Shown here one piece after another: positions 25,666 through 35,080 of a stretch of 64,000 bases of DNA. Position 1 is the stretch's first letter. Each line of letters begins with the position of its first letter. The notes below the pieces were generated by a model. The model was given only the letters and a program-made list of their open reading frames with translations, was not told the DNA's origin and searched no databases. The stretch lies in NCBI RefSeq assembly GCF_000293805.1, contig NZ_AMBZ01000004.1, forward strand, positions 1-64,000, read 5' to 3'. A program made the translations under genes and the position numbers. The stretch is from Paenibacillus alvei DSM 29 (GTDB lineage: Bacteria > Bacillota > Bacilli > Paenibacillales > Paenibacillaceae).

Positions 25666-26763
25666 ATGTCCAAGGTTTATAAAATTGCAATCATCGGATG
25701 CGGCGGCATTGCGAATGCCAAGCATATGCCAAGTCTGGCGAAGCTGAACAATGTGGAAATGGTAGCATTCTGCGACATCATTGAAGAGCGCGCGGCAGAA
25801 GCCAAAGAGAAATACGGCACGGCAGATGCGAAAATATATACGGATTATAAAGAAGTTTTGAAAGATAACAGCATCGACATCGCGCACGTATGTACGCCGA
25901 ACGACTCTCATGCTGAAATTACGATCGCTTTCTTGGAGAGCGACAAGCATGTTCTGTGCGAGAAGCCAATGGCGAAGAAGGCAGAAGATGCACGCCGTAT
26001 GGTTGAAGTGGCAAAGCGGACGGGGAAGAAGCTGACTGTCGGATATAACAACCGTTTCCGCAGCGACAGCCGCTACTTGAAGAGATTGTGTGAAGACGGC
26101 ACATTTGGCGACATCTATTTTGCTAAAGCACATGCCATCCGCCGCCGTGCGGTTCCCACATGGGGCGTATTCCTGGATGAAGAGAAGCAAGGCGGAGGTC
26201 CGCTTATCGACATCGGTACCCACTCGCTCGACCTGACATTGTGGATGATGGACAACTATGAGCCGCATATTGTGCTCGGCAAAGCTTACCATAAGCTGAG
26301 CAGCCGCGAGAATGCAGCAAACGCTTGGGGGCCGTGGGATCCAGAAAAATTCACGGTAGAAGATTCCGCATTTGGTATGATCGTGATGAAAAACGGCGCG
26401 ACCATTATTTTGGAATCAAGCTGGGCGCTGAACGTGACTTCCGGTATTGAAGCGAAGTGCACACTTTGCGGTACAGAAGGCGGAGCGGACATGAATGACG
26501 GTCTGTCTATTAATGGCGAAAAGTATGGCCAGTTGTATGAACAAAAATTCGAGCTGAACGCTGGCGGCGTTGATTTCTATGAGGGTGCTTCTGAGAACCC
26601 GCCAGATGTAGAGATGCGCATGTGGATCGACGCGATTGACAATGATAAGACACCAATTATTACGCCTGAGCAAGCTTGCGTGGTTTCGGAGATTCTAGAA
26701 GCGATTTACGAATCTTCCCGCACCGGCAAAGCAATTTACTTTGACTCAATAGCGTTGCATTAA
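25666..26763 (+). CDS. Gfo/Idh/MocA oxidoreductase with an IS-altered C-terminus
   Basis: The 365-residue NAD(P)-dependent sugar oxidoreductase has I-I-G-C-G-G-I-A-N in its Rossmann start, the E-K-P-M-A motif near residue 100 and G-G-G-P-L-I-D-I-G-T-H-S-L-D. ATG at 25666 follows GGGAGG. The insertion sequence at 26747 entered exactly at the stop region: the last five residues (S-I-A-L-H) and the present TAA are encoded by the element, and removal of the element and one target copy restores G-A-C-T-A-A, ending the protein at K-A-I-Y-F-D. The enzyme should remain functional. Confidence 0.92.
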   Translation: MSKVYKIAIIGCGGIANAKHMPSLAKLNNVEMVAFCDIIEERAAEAKEKYGTADAKIYTDYKEVLKDNSIDIAHVCTPNDSHAEITIAFLESDKHVLCEKPMAKKAEDARRMVEVAKRTGKKLTVGYNNRFRSDSRYLKRLCEDGTFGDIYFAKAHAIRRRAVPTWGVFLDEEKQGGGPLIDIGTHSLDLTLWMMDNYEPHIVLGKAYHKLSSRENAANAWGPWDPEKFTVEDSAFGMIVMKNGATIILESSWALNVTSGIEAKCTLCGTEGGADMNDGLSINGEKYGQLYEQKFELNAGGVDFYEGASENPPDVEMRMWIDAIDNDKTPIITPEQACVVSEILEAIYESSRTGKAIYFDSIALH

Positions 26764-28227
26764 ATTTCAGACCTAATTACAAATTCTAAATTGTACTAAA
26801 AATGTTAAATTATCGACGTCCATTCAAAGAAAAAATCTCCATAATTAGGGGAGCAGGTAGTCCTGTCCAAATCCCTAATCATAGGAGATCGTACATGGAC
26901 AAGGATACACTACTTTCATCATTTGGTAAATGGGTCGCACCACTAAATGCACAAATCATTTCAGATTGGACGGATAAAACCGGCGAAGATAAGTACGTTA
27001 AAAAGCTGCATTCACTGGCCTATCTCTTGATCTTTATGGATGCACAGCTGCAGCAGCGAGACTGTTTACGAACTATCGTTACTGAATTGCAGTGTAACGA
27101 AGCGTTCCAGAAAGAACTTGGAATTACGTCCATAAGCACCTCACAGCTATCAAGGAAAAACAACAAGCTTTCCAGTGAGGTTTTGCAAAGCATATTTGCG
27201 GATCTGGTCTTGAAAATCAGCGAGCACAGCCGTCCTGCTTCAGGGCGAATCGGCACAGTAAAATTGCTAGATTCCACGACGATGAGCCTATGTTTAAGTA
27301 AATACAAATGGGCAACGTACCGAAAAACAAAATCCGGTGTCAAACTTCATTTGCGAGTAACCTTTTGCGATCCGGACACGGTTTATCCAGAAAAGGCAGT
27401 GCTTACACCTGCGAAGCCTGCGGATCGTACTCAAATGGATGCTCTTATTGATGAAACCGGAGCCACCTATGTGTTCGATCGCGGCTATGTCGATTACAAG
27501 AAGTATGATCATTACTGCAGGGAAGGCATTTTTTTCGTAACTCGTTTGAAGAACAACGCGGTCGTGGAGACGCTCTCCGAATTTCCAGTAGCCGAAAACT
27601 CCTTGATCCATCGGGATCAAATGGTTCGAATCGGTAAAGGAAAGAAACAGATGGAAGAGGCATTGCGACTTGTAGAAACGACCGATTTAAAGGGTAAGCT
27701 GATCCGCATCATTAGCAATCGCTTTGATTTAACAGCAGAAGAGATCAGTGAGCTGTATCGCAATCGTTGGAAGATAGAAACATTCTTCCGTTGGGTTAAA
27801 CAGCATCTGAAGCTGACGCGTTTCTATGGAGAGCAAGAGAACGCGGTATGGAATCAGATCCTCATTTGTTTGATCGCATATAGCCTTCAGCTCTTGATGA
27901 AAATGGAGCTTGGTACAACGAAGAGCTTATTAGATCTACATCGACTACTTATCTCAATGCTGTATCAGCCCTGGGAAACGTTCAGAGAAGCTGTTTTTCG
28001 GAAGCCTGCTCGCACTTCCAAAGGTCGGCAGAAAGTCGTAAAGACCTAAGATTCAGGAAAATAGTTCCTTGAAATGATAGATATTACCAAATGGGCGCGG
28101 CTACTTGCTTTCATAGAACCCTTAACTTTTTGGCTTATATGAAAGCAAGAAAACTGTAAATTATTTTATCTGCAACAATATCTTTCCTTTAATATTTGCA
28201 GTGGGATTCTTTTATGCAACGCTATTG
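26747..28227 (+). mobile_element. Complete IS4-family insertion sequence, 1481 bp
   Basis: Perfect 14-bp terminal inverted repeats CAATAGCGTTGCAT (26747-26760) and ATGCAACGCTATTG (28214-28227) bound one transposase gene. A 9-bp target duplication, ACTTTGACT, flanks them at 26738-26746 and 28228-28236. Intact repeats, gene and duplication indicate a recent insertion. It separates the first two genes of the catabolic cluster from the rest, in the same orientation as the operon. Confidence 0.95.
26895..28049 (+). CDS. IS4-family transposase
   Basis: The 384-residue DDE transposase has an N-terminal DUF4372-like region, catalytic aspartates in L-D-S-T-T-M and F-D-R-G-Y-V-D, and the Y-(2)-R-(3)-E-(6)-K signature as Y-R-N-R-W-K-I-E followed by W-V-K. 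The start at 26895 follows AGGAG; the frame extends upstream to 26802 without a site. The full frame shows no disruption, so the element may be active. Confidence 0.95.
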   Translation: MDKDTLLSSFGKWVAPLNAQIISDWTDKTGEDKYVKKLHSLAYLLIFMDAQLQQRDCLRTIVTELQCNEAFQKELGITSISTSQLSRKNNKLSSEVLQSIFADLVLKISEHSRPASGRIGTVKLLDSTTMSLCLSKYKWATYRKTKSGVKLHLRVTFCDPDTVYPEKAVLTPAKPADRTQMDALIDETGATYVFDRGYVDYKKYDHYCREGIFFVTRLKNNAVVETLSEFPVAENSLIHRDQMVRIGKGKKQMEEALRLVETTDLKGKLIRIISNRFDLTAEEISELYRNRWKIETFFRWVKQHLKLTRFYGEQENAVWNQILICLIAYSLQLLMKMELGTTKSLLDLHRLLISMLYQPWETFREAVFRKPARTSKGRQKVVKT

Positions 28228-28297
28228 ACTTTGACTAAATCGGTAAGAAGACAACGAAGGCGAGCTTACTGAGAACCGAAGGAGGCAAAGAACGGTT

Positions 28298-29266
28298 ATG
28301 AAATTAGGTGTATTCTTAGTATTGTACGGACAATTGCCCTTGGAAGAGGCGCTTGATACGGTAGCGGCCAAAGGCGTAGAGGCAGTAGAGATCGGTACTG
28401 GCGGTTATCCGGGCAACAAGCACTGTAATCCGCATGAGCTGCTGGCTAGCGATGCGAAGCTCAAGGCTTTCAAGGAAGCAGTTGCTTCCCGTGGTTTGAC
28501 GATTAGCGCATTGAGCTGTCATGGCAATCCACTGCATCCGCAGAAGGATATTGCAAAGCAATATCATGACGACTTCATCGCTACGCTGGATTTGGCTGCC
28601 AAGCTGGATGTGCCGGTGGTGAACGGCTTCTCCGGCTGCCCAGGCGACCATGAGGGCGCGAAATACCCGAACTGGCCGGTAGCGCCATGGCCTAATGACT
28701 ATCAGGAAATTTTGGACTGGCAATGGAATGAGAAGGTCATTCCTTATTGGACAGAGGTTGGCAAGCTAGCAACTGAACGCGGCTTGAAAATCGGACTTGA
28801 GCTGCATGGCGGCTTCTCGGTTCACTCTCCAGGCACTATGCTCCGTCTGCGTGAGGCAGCAGGCGAAGCGATTGGAGCGAACCTTGACCCAAGCCATATG
28901 TGGTGGCAGGGCATCGATCCTGTTCAAGCGATCCGCATATTAGGGCAGTCAAATGCGATTCATCATTTCCATGCGAAGGATACGACAATTGATCCTGTGA
29001 ACGTGCATAAGCACGGGATTACAGACATGCAGCCTTATACGATGATGTTGGATCGCGCTTGGCAGTTCCGCACGGTCGGTTATGGTCATGATATGAAGAC
29101 ATGGGCGGATATAATTAGTGCTCTCCGTCTTGTAGGCTATGACTATGTTGTCAGTATTGAGCATGAAGACGGCTTAATGTCGGTTGATGAGGGCTTCACG
29201 AAGGCAGTTGAGAATGTGAAGCCAATTCTGATGAAGGAACCGCTTGGCGAGATGTGGTGGGTATAA
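28298..29266 (+). CDS. Sugar phosphate isomerase/epimerase-like TIM barrel, second copy
   Basis: The 322-residue protein is a longer relative of the one at 24814 (L-E-L-H-G-G-F, N-L-D-P-S-H-M-W-W-Q-G, F-H-A-K-D-T, S-I-E-H-E-D). Metal ligands H, D and E are in place. GGAGG lies about 11 bases before ATG. Before the IS insertion it followed the Gfo/Idh gene by about 60 bases. The two TIM-barrel genes are divergent in length and sequence and probably act on successive intermediates. Confidence 0.88.
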   Translation: MKLGVFLVLYGQLPLEEALDTVAAKGVEAVEIGTGGYPGNKHCNPHELLASDAKLKAFKEAVASRGLTISALSCHGNPLHPQKDIAKQYHDDFIATLDLAAKLDVPVVNGFSGCPGDHEGAKYPNWPVAPWPNDYQEILDWQWNEKVIPYWTEVGKLATERGLKIGLELHGGFSVHSPGTMLRLREAAGEAIGANLDPSHMWWQGIDPVQAIRILGQSNAIHHFHAKDTTIDPVNVHKHGITDMQPYTMMLDRAWQFRTVGYGHDMKTWADIISALRLVGYDYVVSIEHEDGLMSVDEGFTKAVENVKPILMKEPLGEMWWV

Positions 29267-29420
29267 TCGAAAAATAAGGTGTACTTGCATCGCATCTTCC
29301 TCGTTCTCGTCCATAAGGGGATGTTAGGGAGATGCGTTTTGCTTTACGAACAATAGCAAATGTCTGTTCATGGATTTATATAATCGAATGGACGATTCGA
29401 CTACAAAGGAGCATGCAGCG

Positions 29421-30140
29421 ATGACAAAACAAAACGTAACGATCTGGAATGAGTACAGACATGAACAACACAACAAAACGGTAGCTGACATTTATCCGAC
29501 AGGAATTCATACAGCTATCGGCGAAGGACTGGGTCAGGAGTTTCATGTGCGCTACGCAACGCTCGATATGCCTGAGCACGGTTTAACGGAGGAAGTATTG
29601 AATGATACCGACGTGTTAATTTGGTGGGGGCATAAGGCACACGACGAGGTGGACAATGCGATTGTTGAGCGCGTCTATCAACGCGTGCTCCACGGGATGG
29701 GACTGATTGTGCTCCATTCCGGACATTTTTCGAAGATTTTCAAGAAGCTTATGGGCACCGGCTGTGATTTGAAATGGCGCGAGGCGAATGATAAAGAACG
29801 GCTGTGGGTCGTATCTCCTGGGCATCCGATTGCAGAAGGCATTGGGGAATATATTGAGCTAGAAGCCGAAGAAATGTATGGAGAGCATTTCGATATTCCA
29901 GAGCCTGATGAACTGGTATTCGTCAGCTGGTTTACAGGCGGGGAAGTATTCCGCAGCGGATGCTGTTATAACCGCGGTATGGGAAAAGTGTTCTATTTCC
30001 GTCCAGGACACGAGACATATCCAACTTACTACAATGAGCAGATTCGTCGTGTAATCGCAAATGCAGTGAAATGGGCGAAGCCGTCGGAGCGTCCTTATCC
30101 GAAGTATGGGAATGCACAGCCGTTAGAGCCTTTGAATTAA
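29421..30140 (+). CDS. ThuA-domain protein
   Basis: The 239-residue protein has the ThuA fold (glutamine amidotransferase-like): [10 protein letters not shown] near residue 73, [10 protein letters not shown], and Y-F-R-P-G-H-E near the end. ThuA is linked to trehalose and other disaccharide use, where it takes part in conversion of keto-sugars. ATG at 29421 follows AAAGGAG. It lies between two sugar oxidoreductase/isomerase genes of the same operon. Confidence 0.88.
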   Translation: MTKQNVTIWNEYRHEQHNKTVADIYPTGIHTAIGEGLGQEFHVRYATLDMPEHGLTEEVLNDTDVLIWWGHKAHDEVDNAIVERVYQRVLHGMGLIVLHSGHFSKIFKKLMGTGCDLKWREANDKERLWVVSPGHPIAEGIGEYIELEAEEMYGEHFDIPEPDELVFVSWFTGGEVFRSGCCYNRGMGKVFYFRPGHETYPTYYNEQIRRVIANAVKWAKPSERPYPKYGNAQPLEPLN

Positions 30141-30179
30141 GCATTTCGCAATTTAGGAAAGAAAGAGTGGGTATTTAAC

Positions 30180-31229
30180 ATGACATCAATAGATTCTACA
30201 CAACCATTACGCGTCGGAGTCGTTTCGGCAGGGAACATATTCCGTGGGGCGCATATGCCCGCATTTCTCTCAAATCCACATGTCCAGATCGTCGCTGTGT
30301 GCGATCCGCACAAGCCATCTGCCTGCGAAGTTGCCGATCACATTGGTCAGGTTCGGATTTATGAGGATTGGCAGGAGATGCTTGAACGCGAGGAACTGGA
30401 TATTATAGATATTTGCTCCCCGAATTACTTGCATGCGCCTGTTGCAATTGCTGCTTTAGAGAAAGGGCTGCATGTATTTTGCGAGAAGCCGGATGCGACA
30501 AACCCGGAAGATGCGCTTCGCATGCAGCAGGCTGCCGAGAAATCAGGCAAAGTGCTGATGGTAATGCGCAATAACCGCTTCCGTTCTCGTTCCCAATTTT
30601 TGAAGCAGTATATTGAGGAAGGCCAGATGGGTCAGTTGTATACGGGACGCTGCGGTTGGATTCGCAGATCAGGCATCCCAGGTGCAGGCGGTTGGTTCAC
30701 GACCAAATCGAAATCCGGGGGAGGCCCGCTCATTGATTTGGGTGTGCACATGATCGATTTGGCTATTTGGTTGATGGGCAATCCGAAGCCTGTATCTGTA
30801 TCAGGAGCAACATACCGCCATTTCATGGATAAGGCAGCGCCTGCTGCCAGTCGGGATACGTTCGATGTAGAAGACTTGGCGACTGGATTTATCCGGTTTG
30901 ACAATGGAGCGACGCTTCAGCTTGAGGTAAGCTGGGCTTCTCATATTGAGAAGGAGCAATCGTTCCTTGAGCTGCGCGGGACAGAAGCGGGCTTTAGTCT
31001 GCATGACAATGAGCTTCAAATGTTCACTGTCGCAGCAGGCAAGCATATGAATATGAAGCCGGAAGGTTTCACAGACGGAGCGGGACATAAGGAAAATGTT
31101 GATCATTTTGTTGACGTCATCTTAGGCAAAGCGAAGCCTATATTTACTCCAGAACAAGGTGTAGATATGATTCGCATCCTGAATGCGATTTATGAATCGG
31201 CGGAGCTTGGCCGAGAAATTAGACTGTAA
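30180..31229 (+). CDS. Gfo/Idh/MocA oxidoreductase, second copy
   Basis: The 349-residue NAD(P)-dependent oxidoreductase has V-V-S-A-G-N-I-F-R-G near the start (a degenerate dinucleotide loop), E-K-P-D-A near residue 103 and G-G-G-P-L-I-D-L-G-V-H-M-I-D. It is the last gene of the cluster and is followed by a strong terminator. With the first copy it may oxidise and later re-reduce a sugar ring carbon, a scheme known for ThuAB and related glycoside pathways; the pairing here is inferred. Confidence 0.92.
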   Translation: MTSIDSTQPLRVGVVSAGNIFRGAHMPAFLSNPHVQIVAVCDPHKPSACEVADHIGQVRIYEDWQEMLEREELDIIDICSPNYLHAPVAIAALEKGLHVFCEKPDATNPEDALRMQQAAEKSGKVLMVMRNNRFRSRSQFLKQYIEEGQMGQLYTGRCGWIRRSGIPGAGGWFTTKSKSGGGPLIDLGVHMIDLAIWLMGNPKPVSVSGATYRHFMDKAAPAASRDTFDVEDLATGFIRFDNGATLQLEVSWASHIEKEQSFLELRGTEAGFSLHDNELQMFTVAAGKHMNMKPEGFTDGAGHKENVDHFVDVILGKAKPIFTPEQGVDMIRILNAIYESAELGREIRL

Positions 31230-31250
31230 TTTCATTCATTTTACTAACGC

Positions 31251-31300
31251 AACCTGAATGGCAAGGGAGCCTCATGCTTCCTCGCCATTCAGGTTTTTTT
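31251..31300 (+). terminator. Terminator of the sugar-catabolic cluster
   Basis: AACCTGAATGGC pairs with GCCATTCAGGTT, extended by an inner AAGGGAG/CTTCCTC pairing, and is followed by seven T. Confidence 0.93.
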
Positions 31301-31890
31301 GCGTACAGCGAGCACATCCTAGTGCGAGATGCCTGCAGCATTAAGCTTTATCATCGAAATGGAGAATGCATCATGGAACAATAGACTTCTGAGTTCCAAG
31401 CTGCATAGTAGGCAGGATCAGAAGATGATATTCATTGGCTCGCGTGAAGGGTGGACACTGGAGGGGGAAGTATGGCATCCTGAAAAGGATTGAAGAATTG
31501 AAATGATGCAGCTCCTTAAAGTGCGAACCATTCTGTACGGATGAATACACACTGACCGCATTGAGCGGGGATCATTGCATGATGATTGCGTGCGCCGCAG
31601 AATGGCTCGTGAACGCATATTCATAAGAAAGATCACTTATGAAGACAGCGGCAATGCGTCTCGAGGACTAGGTAATGGCTATTAATGCGCTAAACCGAAC
31701 ATGTTCGTATAATCTGATCAAGGAAAAGCAAGGTGAACGCAATGGCTTGCTTCATTGCAAGTTCAATTAGGTGCGGTTTGCTAAAGCGGCAGTGTCCGGC
31801 ATTGTGCTTATAGGGACAACGGAGCTTATTTGAAGAGAAATACAGAGGAGACGGAAATAACGGAATTTCACTTGGAAGGAGCCATCTCCA
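31301..31890. other. Non-coding stretch, possible decayed gene
   Basis: No convincing gene is present on either strand. A short frame at 31426 (M-I-F-I-G-S-R-E-G-W-T-L-E-G-E-V-W-H-P, then stop) follows a weak ribosome site and reads like protein, so this may be a degraded gene. Several in-frame stops follow. The last 60 bases before 31891 probably hold the promoter of the GH8-like gene. Confidence 0.4.
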
Positions 31891-33027
31891 TTGAAAAAGA
31901 ATAGAATTCGGTCGACTATTTGGAAGCTAGTAGGGGCCGTTCTACTCACTGTAGTCATTTGGGTGGGTGCACATATATGGATGTCAGATACGAATCAGGT
32001 TTCAGCAGTGCCGCTCCAGCTGACGGGACAGGAATCCCCGCTCATGCTGTTTGTCACGAAGCACATGATGAGCGGAGAAGGGGGCATCTTCACGAATTTA
32101 CGTGATGATCTGCCCGAATCGGAGCATCAGGCGGCCAATCATCAGATGCTGTCTGAATCAACAGGCTTGATGCTGCTGCATGCGGTACAAATCAACAACC
32201 GCAATTTGTTTGATAATCAGTTTTCCTTTTTGCAGCGGCGTCTATTAGCCGACAAGGGCTATATCCGTTGGCGGTATTCCCCTCGGCACGATCCGACGGC
32301 GGTGAATGCAGCAGTCGATGATTTGCGCATTGCACGTGCATTGCTTGAAGCGGATCGGGAATGGGGAATTGAAGAGGCGAGACGGATCGCGAAGGGGATC
32401 AGCAAGGCATTGCTTGATGGCAATGTGAGCAAGGATTACATGTTCGATCACTATGATTGGAAATTCAAATCCCGCTCGGCTTGTGTAACAATGTCTTATA
32501 TGGATATCCATACGATGGGGATGCTTGCTGCGTTTGATAAGAAGTGGGAGACGGTTCGAATGAACAGTTTGAATCTGATGAAGGATTCCTCTTTGGGCAA
32601 TGGGTTGTTTAGGGCCAATTGGAATCCTTCTACAGGTTTTTCCTCAACAGGGAAAATTAATATGATTGATTCCTTATATACCGCGCTTTATTTGGCGGAA
32701 GAGGGCGAGGATGTCAGTGCAACTATTCAATTTCTGAAACAGGAGTGGAGCAGAAACAAAGGGAAGATTCCGAGTGTGTATGCGGAGGATGGAAGTGTTC
32801 GAGAAGAATTCGAATCCCCATCGGTCTATGCGCTTGCGGTTAGACTCCTTCAGTACAAGGATGAGCATGAGCTTGCTGAGCAATTGAAGCACAGGATGTA
32901 TGCATTTGCTGTACAGCACCCTTCATCCCCTAATTACGGTGGCTTTGTGGAAGAGAAGGACAACAGCGCTTATTCGTTTGATCAGCTCCAAGTACTGCTC
33001 ACTGAAATCAATCCTGCCGGGAAGTAG
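31891..33027 (+). CDS. GH8-like membrane-anchored glycosidase (YdaJ type)
   Basis: The 378-residue protein has one N-terminal signal/anchor helix (residues 12-32) and an (alpha/alpha)6-barrel-like region related to glycoside hydrolase family 8: E-S-T-G-L-M-L-L near residue 88, R-Y-S-P-R-H-D-P-T-A-V-N-A-A-V-D-D-L-R-I and Y-S-F-D-Q at the end. Bacillus subtilis YdaJ, encoded with exopolysaccharide genes, is a similar protein. The start is TTG at 31891 after AAGGAG. No polysaccharide synthase is adjacent, so the substrate is unknown. Confidence 0.7.
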   Translation: MKKNRIRSTIWKLVGAVLLTVVIWVGAHIWMSDTNQVSAVPLQLTGQESPLMLFVTKHMMSGEGGIFTNLRDDLPESEHQAANHQMLSESTGLMLLHAVQINNRNLFDNQFSFLQRRLLADKGYIRWRYSPRHDPTAVNAAVDDLRIARALLEADREWGIEEARRIAKGISKALLDGNVSKDYMFDHYDWKFKSRSACVTMSYMDIHTMGMLAAFDKKWETVRMNSLNLMKDSSLGNGLFRANWNPSTGFSSTGKINMIDSLYTALYLAEEGEDVSATIQFLKQEWSRNKGKIPSVYAEDGSVREEFESPSVYALAVRLLQYKDEHELAEQLKHRMYAFAVQHPSSPNYGGFVEEKDNSAYSFDQLQVLLTEINPAGK

Positions 33028-33111
33028 AACGAAAGTGTGCAAGGAAAAGGGAAGTAATAGGGAATCGAACGAATAGGGAATAAGAATTTTTTTGCCTTTG
33101 CAATTAATAGG

Positions 33112-33160
33112 AAGGGGCTGCCTAGCGCTGATAATTACTTATCTGTCGGGCAGTCCTTTT
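33112..33160 (+). terminator. Candidate terminator after the GH8-like gene
   Basis: GGCTGCC and GGGCAGT/CCTT can form a bulged stem with a large loop, followed by TTTT. The pairing is imperfect. Confidence 0.5.
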
Positions 33161-33263
33161 CCATCATATGTGTAAACCCTGCAGCAGGGATGAGGCAAGA
33201 ATCTTTGCATTTCGAACCCAACTCGATACAATGGAGTGAAGACTTAAATTGAGGTGAATGGTT

Positions 33264-34001
33264 ATGAAAGAATGGTACGAGCGAAGCTTCGGTCGTGACT
33301 ATTTGGTTGTATATAAGCATCGTGATTTTCAGGGTGCAGCTAAGGAAGTGCATCAGATGATGGAATGGCTGGAGCTTTCTCCTGCAGCGAGGGTACTGGA
33401 TTTATGCTGTGGGATGGGCAGACATTCTCTTGCGCTTGCGGAAGTAGGGTACAAGGTGACAGGAGTGGATTTATCTGAGGTTCTTTTGAAGGAAGCGATT
33501 AAGCAAGATGAGATGCATGCAGTAACCTTCTTATCCGGGGATATGCGGGAGCTCCCAGTTAGCGGGCCGTTTGATGCCGTCGTGAATTTATTTACTTCAT
33601 TTGGGTATTTTCAAGTGGACAAAGACAATGGAAAGGTATTCCATGAAATTAATCGGGTGCTTCGCCCAGGCGGACGATTTATTATTGATTTCCTAAATCC
33701 AAGCTATGTATCACAGCATCTGGTTCCAGAATCGGAGCGTAGGGATGAAGAGGTAACCATTCAAGAGCGCCGGTTCATTGAGGATGGGTTCGTGAAGAAG
33801 GAGATTACACTAACAGACGAGTCTACAGGGGAACGGCGCCATTATGAAGAAATTGTTCGTTTGTATGAATTGGCGGATTTTCATTCGATGATTGAACAGG
33901 CTGGGCTGCATATGGATAGGGTATATGGCGGGTATGACGGGTCGTTATATGATGAGTTTACTTCCTCCCGAATGATTATGGTTGGATCCCGTCCGGAATG
34001 A
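33264..34001 (+). CDS. Class I SAM-dependent methyltransferase
   Basis: The 245-residue protein has motif I V-L-D-L-C-C-G-M-G-R-H-S near residues 44-55, an acidic loop V-D-L-S, and the P-F-D-A-V-V-N-L-F-T-S-F-G-Y-F motif IV, as in small-molecule methyltransferases. ATG at 33264 is favoured over 33258 because of GAGGTG at 33251. The substrate is unknown. Confidence 0.88.
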   Translation: MKEWYERSFGRDYLVVYKHRDFQGAAKEVHQMMEWLELSPAARVLDLCCGMGRHSLALAEVGYKVTGVDLSEVLLKEAIKQDEMHAVTFLSGDMRELPVSGPFDAVVNLFTSFGYFQVDKDNGKVFHEINRVLRPGGRFIIDFLNPSYVSQHLVPESERRDEEVTIQERRFIEDGFVKKEITLTDESTGERRHYEEIVRLYELADFHSMIEQAGLHMDRVYGGYDGSLYDEFTSSRMIMVGSRPE

Positions 34002-34104
34002 GATATTGAGATGTTGGTATGCTAGCACTGTTGATGATAAGATGGGAAAATAATGGCATGCGTGGTTCGTGATTGACTCAATCTAGTCTGGGGGGAACGC
34101 TAAG

Positions 34105-35076
34105 ATGAAGTTTCAGCAAGTGAATGAGCATATCTTTCTGGTTCGAATGCCGCTTCCTTTCTCGCTTCGGTGGGTGAATACATATTTACTGCAAGGCTCA
34201 ACCGGATGGACAATCGTCGATCCAGGTCTTCGAACTGAGGAAACAGAGGCTGCATGGCTTGATCTGATGGAAGAGTTGAATATAGAGGCTGGAAACACGG
34301 CTTCCATCGTCCTTACACACTATCATCCAGATCACAGCGGTATGGCAGGCTGGCTTCAGCAGCGCTTAGCTGCACCAGTATGGTTATCAGAAATCGGGTG
34401 GAGACATGTGGAACGGATGTGGGCTGGAACTGCTGCAATGACGATGGATATGCAGGATCTGTTCCACAAGCAGGGAGCGCCTGCAGAGGTTGTAGAATCA
34501 ATTGGCATACATATGAATAGCTTTATCCCCCAAGTTTCTCCTTTGCCGGAAGTGTCCTTCATCAGAGATGGAGAACCATTGCTGTTGGGAGATAATTACT
34601 GGCAGCCAATAGAGACGGGTGGCCATGCTCCGGGGCATATGAGCTTCTATCATGCTGATTCGCGCATTATGCTGTGCGGTGATCACGTTCTGCCGCAAAT
34701 TACGCCCAATGTTAGCCTTATGCCGAATAGTGATCCCGAGCCGCTGTACTCCTTCCTTATTGGGTTGGAACGGCTCGCTGCTTTCGATGTTGAACTGGCG
34801 CTTCCGGGACACCGGCATCCGTTTCCTTATTATAAGAACCGGACAGATGAGCTGATCCGGCATCATGAAGCACGGCTACAGGAGATGCAGGCCGCGCTTC
34901 ATGAGCCGATGACGGCTTACGAGTTGTGCTGTATCAGCTTCGGTACGCTGGATCGTTTAACGGTGCATCAGTTCCGTTTCGCCATGGGTGAGACTCTTGC
35001 TCATCTCGTAGAGCTTAGACGTCGTGGCCTTGCCAATACGGACTCTGAGCAAGTCATAAGGTGGCAATCATCTTAG
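34105..35076 (+). CDS. Metallo-beta-lactamase-fold hydrolase
   Basis: The 323-residue protein carries the zinc motif H-Y-H-P-D-H-S-G near residues 72-79, further ligands in G-H-A-P-G-H and C-G-D-H-V-L, and the conserved P-G-H-R-H-P. The C-terminal extension of about 90 residues is common in the thioesterase-like branch of the fold. ATG at 34105 follows GGGGGG. The substrate is unknown. Confidence 0.9.
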   Translation: MKFQQVNEHIFLVRMPLPFSLRWVNTYLLQGSTGWTIVDPGLRTEETEAAWLDLMEELNIEAGNTASIVLTHYHPDHSGMAGWLQQRLAAPVWLSEIGWRHVERMWAGTAAMTMDMQDLFHKQGAPAEVVESIGIHMNSFIPQVSPLPEVSFIRDGEPLLLGDNYWQPIETGGHAPGHMSFYHADSRIMLCGDHVLPQITPNVSLMPNSDPEPLYSFLIGLERLAAFDVELALPGHRHPFPYYKNRTDELIRHHEARLQEMQAALHEPMTAYELCCISFGTLDRLTVHQFRFAMGETLAHLVELRRRGLANTDSEQVIRWQSS

Positions 35077-35080
35077 TGAA

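Noticed and set aside
31418-31636. 72-residue minus-strand frame in the gap after the catabolic cluster
   Set aside because: No ribosome site and no recognisable pattern; the gap is more likely decayed or regulatory.
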